Below are positions 60,645 through 64,000 of a stretch of DNA of 64,000 nt, in pieces. The DNA lies in NCBI GenBank assembly GCA_036494675.1, contig DASXOA010000073.1:48172-112171 (forward strand), given 5' to 3'. Position numbers and translations under genes: made by a program. This DNA is from Rugosimonospora sp036494675 (GTDB lineage Bacteria > Actinomycetota > Actinomycetes > Mycobacteriales > Micromonosporaceae). Every line of letters starts with the position of its first letter. Position 1 is the stretch's first letter. A model generated the notes under the pieces. It ran no database searches. It saw nothing but the letters and a program-made list of their open reading frames with translations, and was not told where the DNA came from.

Positions 60645-61615
60645 CCCGTGGATTCCTCCGCGACGACGACCTGAGCCCGGCCGAGCAGGGTGCCGTGCTC
60701 GACCTGGCGGCGAGCCTCAAGGCGGACCGGTACGGCACGCAGCCGCTGCGCGGCCCGCGACCGGTGGCGCTCATCTTCGAGAAGCCGTCGCTGCGCACCC
60801 GGGTCTCGTTCGAGACCGGCGTCGCCCAGTTGGGCGGGCAACCGCTGGTCATCGACGCGCGCTCCACGCACTTCGGCCGGGGCGAGAACATCGAGGACGC
60901 GGCGGCCGTGTTGTCGCGGTACGTGGACGCGATCGTGATCCGTACCTTCTCCGATGCCCGGTTGGCGGCGCTGGCCGGGGCGGCCACCGTACCGGTGGTC
61001 AACGCGCTCACCGACGGATTCCACCCGTGCCAGTTGCTGGCCGACCTGCAGACCATCCGGGAACGGCTCGGCGGCACGGCCGGCCGGACGCTGGCGTACG
61101 TCGGCGACGCGGCGAACAACATGGCCCACTCGTACCTGCTGGCCGGGGTGACCGCGGGCATGCGGGTACGGGTCGGCGGACCGGCCGGGTACGACCCGGA
61201 CCCGGCCGTGGTGTCCCGGGCGCACGAGATCGCGGCGTGGACCGGTGGCGGGGTGGAGACACTGCGCGACCCGTACGAGACGGTGGACGGGGCGGACGTG
61301 GTGGCCACCGACGCGTGGACCTCCATGGGCCAGGAGGACGACGGGCGCGACCGGATCAAGCCGTTCCTGCCGTACCAGGTGAACACGAAGCTGCTGGACG
61401 CCGCGGCGCCCGGGGCGATCGTGCTGCACTGCCTGCCGGCGCACCGGGGCGAGGAGATCACCGACGAGGTGATGGACGGCCCGCACAGCGCCGTGTTCGA
61501 CCAGGCGGAGAACCGGCTGCACGCGCAGAAGGCGCTGCTGGCCTGGCTGATGTCCACAGTGGACGGATCGGCGTCCGTCGTGGACGATCCGGCGGCGATG
61601 GACGTACGACGATGA
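60641..61615 (+). CDS. argF: Ornithine carbamoyltransferase
   Basis: Makes citrulline from ornithine and carbamoyl phosphate, the latter from CarAB encoded upstream in this window. The 324 residues include the carbamoyl-phosphate loop KPSLRTRVSFE, a HPCQLLADLQT block and the ornithine-side HCLPAHRGEEIT. It overlaps argD and argR by ATGA. Confidence 0.97.
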   Translation: MTRGFLRDDDLSPAEQGAVLDLAASLKADRYGTQPLRGPRPVALIFEKPSLRTRVSFETGVAQLGGQPLVIDARSTHFGRGENIEDAAAVLSRYVDAIVIRTFSDARLAALAGAATVPVVNALTDGFHPCQLLADLQTIRERLGGTAGRTLAYVGDAANNMAHSYLLAGVTAGMRVRVGGPAGYDPDPAVVSRAHEIAAWTGGGVETLRDPYETVDGADVVATDAWTSMGQEDDGRDRIKPFLPYQVNTKLLDAAAPGAIVLHCLPAHRGEEITDEVMDGPHSAVFDQAENRLHAQKALLAWLMSTVDGSASVVDDPAAMDVRR

Positions 61616-62139
61616 GTGCGCCGCTGACCAAGACCGCGCGGCACGCCCGCATCGCCCGGCTGATCCGGGACCGGTCGGTGCGCTCCCAGACCGAGCTGGC
61701 CGACCTGCTCTCGGCCGACGGGGTCCAGGTCACCCAGGCGACCCTGTCGCGCGACCTGGAGGAGATGGGTGCGGTGAAGGTACGCGCGACGGACGGCGCT
61801 CCGGCCGCGTACCTGATTCCGGAGGACGGCAACCCGGTGCTGCGCCCGGCCGAGCAGGCGCCGGCCCGCCTGCTACGGCTGCTGCGCGAACTGCTCACCG
61901 GCGCCGACGCCAGCGGCAATCTGGTCGTCCTGCGCACCCCGCCCGGGGCCGCGCAGTTCCTCGCCAGCGCGCTGGACCGATCGGGCCTCTCGGACGTCGT
62001 GGGCACCATCGCCGGCGACGACACGATCCTCGTCGTGGCGCGCGAGACGGCCGAGGACATCACGAACAACAGCGGTCAGCGGCTGGCCGAGAAGCTGTCC
62101 AGCTGGGCCGGTCGCGAAGAGGGGAACGAACAGCTGTGA
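61612..62139 (+). CDS. argR: Arginine repressor
   Basis: Hexameric arginine-dependent repressor, 175 residues. The N-terminal winged helix (RIARLIRDRSVRSQTELADL, then VTQATLSRDLEEMGAVKV) reads ARG boxes. The C-terminal domain binds arginine (GTIAGDDTILVVARE). The gene is inside the operon it most likely controls through the boxes at 56130-56165. The ATG overlapping argF is chosen; the longer frame upstream shadows argD and argF. Confidence 0.96.
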   Translation: MSAPLTKTARHARIARLIRDRSVRSQTELADLLSADGVQVTQATLSRDLEEMGAVKVRATDGAPAAYLIPEDGNPVLRPAEQAPARLLRLLRELLTGADASGNLVVLRTPPGAAQFLASALDRSGLSDVVGTIAGDDTILVVARETAEDITNNSGQRLAEKLSSWAGREEGNEQL

Positions 62140-62168
62140 CCGAGCGTGCTCGCATGTCGTCGACCTGT

Positions 62169-62193
62169 GAGGCCGGCCCAGCCGGCTGGCCTC
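62169..62193 (+). terminator. Hairpin between argR and argH
   Basis: GAGGCC pairs with GGCCTC, with an alternative inner GCCGG/CCGGC stem, in the 90-bp gap. A CGAGC-GT-GCTCG palindrome lies at 62143-62154. It may lower argH expression relative to argCJBDFR. Confidence 0.45.
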
Positions 62194-62229
62194 GGCCCGG
62201 GATGCGCGGCCTGTTCGGCGGTGAGCACA

Positions 62230-63678
62230 ATGGCTGACGTGAACGATCAGTCACTGACCGAAGGCTCGACCCGGCTGTGGGGTGGACGGTTCCGCGGCGG
62301 GCCGGCCGAAGCGCTGGCCCGGCTGTCCGTGAGCGTCCAGTTCGACTGGCGGCTCGCACCCTACGACCTGGCCGCGTCCCGGGCACACGCCCGGGTGCTG
62401 GCCCGGGCCGGGCTGCTGTCCGCCGACGAACTCGGCCGGATGCTGGCCGCGCTGGACGATCTGGAGGCGGCCTGCGCCTCCGGGGAGTTCCGGCCCACGG
62501 TGGATGACGAGGACGTGCACACGGCGCTGGAGCGCGGCCTGCTGGAGCGCCTCGGCGCGCTGGGCGGCAAGCTGCGCGCCGGCCGGTCCCGCAACGACCA
62601 GGTGGCCACCGACCTGCGGCTGTACCTGCGCGATCACGCCCGCGGCGTGGCCGCCCGGCTGGTGGAGCTGGCCGACGCGCTGACCGAGCAGGCCGAGCGG
62701 CACGTGGAGACGCCGGCGCCGGGCATGACCCACCTCCAGCACGCTCAGCCGATCACGTTCGGCCACCAGTTGCTGGCGCACGTCCAGGCGCTGCTGCGGG
62801 ACCTGGACCGGCTGCGGGACTGGGACCGCCGGGCGGCGGTCAGCCCGCTGGGTGCCGGCGCGCTGGCCGGTTCGTCGCTGCCGCTGGATCCGGTGGTGGT
62901 CGCGCAGGAGCTGGGCTTCGAGCGGGCCGCGCCGAACTCGATCGACGCGGTCGCCGACCGGGACTTCGTCGCCGAGCTGCTGTTCGTGTGCGCGCTCGCC
63001 GGGGTCCACCTGTCCCGGCTGGGCGAGGAAGTCGTGCTGTGGACCACGCCGGAGTTCGGCTGGGTCGAACTGGACGACGCGTTCGCGACCGGATCGTCGA
63101 TCATGCCGCAGAAGAAGAACTCGGACATCGCCGAACTGGCCAGGGGCAAGACCGGCCGGCTGATCGGCGGGCTGGTCTCCGTGCTGACCATGCTCAAGGG
63201 GCTGCCGCTGGCCTACGACCGGGACATGCAGGAGGACAAGGAACCGGTCTTCGACGCGGTGGACACGCTGGAGCTGGTACTGCCGGCGCTGGCCGGGATG
63301 GTCTCCACGATGACGGTACGGGTGGACCGCCTCGTCGCCGCGGCTCCCCAGGGGTACACGCTGGCCACCGAGGTGGCCGACTGGCTGGTGCAGCGGGGCG
63401 TACCGTTCCGGGACGCGCACGAGATCACCGGGCGGTTGGTCGCACTGGCCGCCGCGCGGGACTGCGCGCTGGAGGAGGTGCCCGACGACGACCTCGCGGT
63501 GGTATCGCCGGAGCTGACCCCGCAGGTGCGCGAGGTGCTGTCGGTACGGGGCGCGTTGGCGGCCCGCCGTACCCCGGGCTCGACCGGGCCGGGGCCGGTG
63601 GCCGACCAGCTGGTGACCGTCCAGGACCGGCTGGAGCGCTGGCGGAGCTGGGCGAGTGAACGGGTGGTACCACGCTGA
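62230..63678 (+). CDS. argH: Argininosuccinate lyase
   Basis: Last step of arginine synthesis. The 482-residue enzyme has TRLWGGRFRGG, the RSRNDQVATDLRLYLRD block, THLQHAQPITFGHQLLAH and the fumarase-superfamily signature GSSIMPQKKNSDIAEL with the catalytic Ser. The ATG at 62230 is chosen; a GTG three codons earlier is also in frame. No argG (argininosuccinate synthase) lies between argR and argH, so it must be elsewhere. Confidence 0.96.
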   Translation: MADVNDQSLTEGSTRLWGGRFRGGPAEALARLSVSVQFDWRLAPYDLAASRAHARVLARAGLLSADELGRMLAALDDLEAACASGEFRPTVDDEDVHTALERGLLERLGALGGKLRAGRSRNDQVATDLRLYLRDHARGVAARLVELADALTEQAERHVETPAPGMTHLQHAQPITFGHQLLAHVQALLRDLDRLRDWDRRAAVSPLGAGALAGSSLPLDPVVVAQELGFERAAPNSIDAVADRDFVAELLFVCALAGVHLSRLGEEVVLWTTPEFGWVELDDAFATGSSIMPQKKNSDIAELARGKTGRLIGGLVSVLTMLKGLPLAYDRDMQEDKEPVFDAVDTLELVLPALAGMVSTMTVRVDRLVAAAPQGYTLATEVADWLVQRGVPFRDAHEITGRLVALAAARDCALEEVPDDDLAVVSPELTPQVREVLSVRGALAARRTPGSTGPGPVADQLVTVQDRLERWRSWASERVVPR

Positions 63679-64000
63679 CGGGCGGTCCGGCGGACCTCGC
63701 CGAACTGCTGGCCGGCCCGGTCGAGGGGGCGGCCCGTGGACTGCTCGGCTGCCTGCTCTCGGCGAACGGGGTGACGGCTCGGCTGACCGAGGTGGAGGCG
63801 TACTCGGGGGCGGGCCTGGATCCGGCGTCGCACGCGCACCGGGGCCGTACTCCGCGCAACGCGGTGATGTTCGGGCCGGCCGGATACGCGTACGTGTACT
63901 TCACGTACGGGATGCACTGGTGCGTGAACGTGGTGTGCGGCCCGGAGGGCCAGGCATCGGCGGTACTGCTCCGGGCTGGGTCCATTGTGGACGGTCTGGA
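63675..64000 (+). CDS. 3-Methyladenine DNA glycosylase (AAG/Mpg family), 3' end outside window
   Basis: Base-excision repair glycosylase removing alkylated purines. The visible part contains LAGPVEGAARGLLGCLLSAN, the catalytic segment TEVEAYSG, DPASHAHRGRTPRNAVMFG and YVYFTYGMHWCVNVVCG, all hallmarks of the family. The frame has a stop at 63657-63659 and no ATG, GTG or TTG before the conserved region. The only plausible start is CTG at 63675, which overlaps the argH stop as CTGA, like the ATGA/GTGA overlaps elsewhere. Truncated by the window edge. Confidence 0.85.
   Translation, partial: MTGGPADLAELLAGPVEGAARGLLGCLLSANGVTARLTEVEAYSGAGLDPASHAHRGRTPRNAVMFGPAGYAYVYFTYGMHWCVNVVCGPEGQASAVLLRAGSIVDGL

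Overview
The window is a dense, high-GC stretch of actinobacterial chromosome. It most likely comes from Micromonosporaceae (Micromonospora/Actinoplanes relatives). The evidence is an actinobacterial integration host factor (mihF), a BldD regulator with its c-di-GMP motif, actinobacterial-type pyrF and efp, several apparently leaderless genes, and the order alaS-ruvX-mltG-aro-efp-nusB-pyr. Nearly every gene is housekeeping. Neighbours commonly overlap by ATGA or GTGA, so long translationally coupled operons dominate. I see no phage, plasmid, insertion sequence, CRISPR array, rRNA or tRNA gene.

Layout. 1-3 kb: the end of a repetitive, proline-rich membrane protein and two small membrane proteins. 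3-12.8 kb: alaS, ruvX, mltG, then shikimate genes aroE, aroC, aroK, aroB, aroQ, followed by efp and nusB. 12.9-13.4 kb: bldD, convergent to nusB and divergent from the pyrimidine operon. 13.6-24.4 kb: pyrR, pyrB, pyrC, carA, carB, pyrD, bioA, pyrF, preceded by a PyrR-binding RNA hairpin. 24.4-28.4 kb: mihF, gmk, rpoZ, coaBC, metK. 28.4-35.4 kb: priA (helicase motifs lost), def, fmt, rsmB, rpe and a REC-GGDEF response regulator. 35.5-39.1 kb: FMN riboswitch and ribD, ribE, ribBA, ribH. 39.3-43.1 kb: an accessory patch with a STAS protein, a phosphoesterase/BON-like/nucleotidyltransferase operon, and a SigE-family sigma factor coupled to a GerMN membrane protein. 43.2-45.6 kb: hisE, hisG, a PH-like membrane protein and a Uma2 protein. 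45.6-51.8 kb: infC (ATC start, structured leader), rpmI, rplT, an rRNA methyltransferase, pheS, pheT. 51.9-55.9 kb: an amidohydrolase coupled to a large ATPase-LuxR regulator. 56.1-64 kb: argC, J, B, D, F, R, H behind tandem ARG boxes, then a partial 3-methyladenine glycosylase with an apparent CTG start.

The most unusual signals are below the gene level. (i) Palindromic DNA units sit in frame inside essential enzymes. A 42-bp block is shared, in opposite orientation, by aroC and pheT at 39/42 identity, and a duplicated 63-bp hairpin unit forms the N-terminus of PyrB. (ii) A bipartite GAGCGAGCG-type element lies just upstream of both pyrD and argJ. (iii) The palindrome TCCACWGTGGA recurs inside genes using the rare Thr codon ACA. 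(iv) Short tandem duplications sit at or just after several stop codons. (v) A low-GC patch in pyrF carries two TTA codons. Function for these is inference and would need genome-wide searches.
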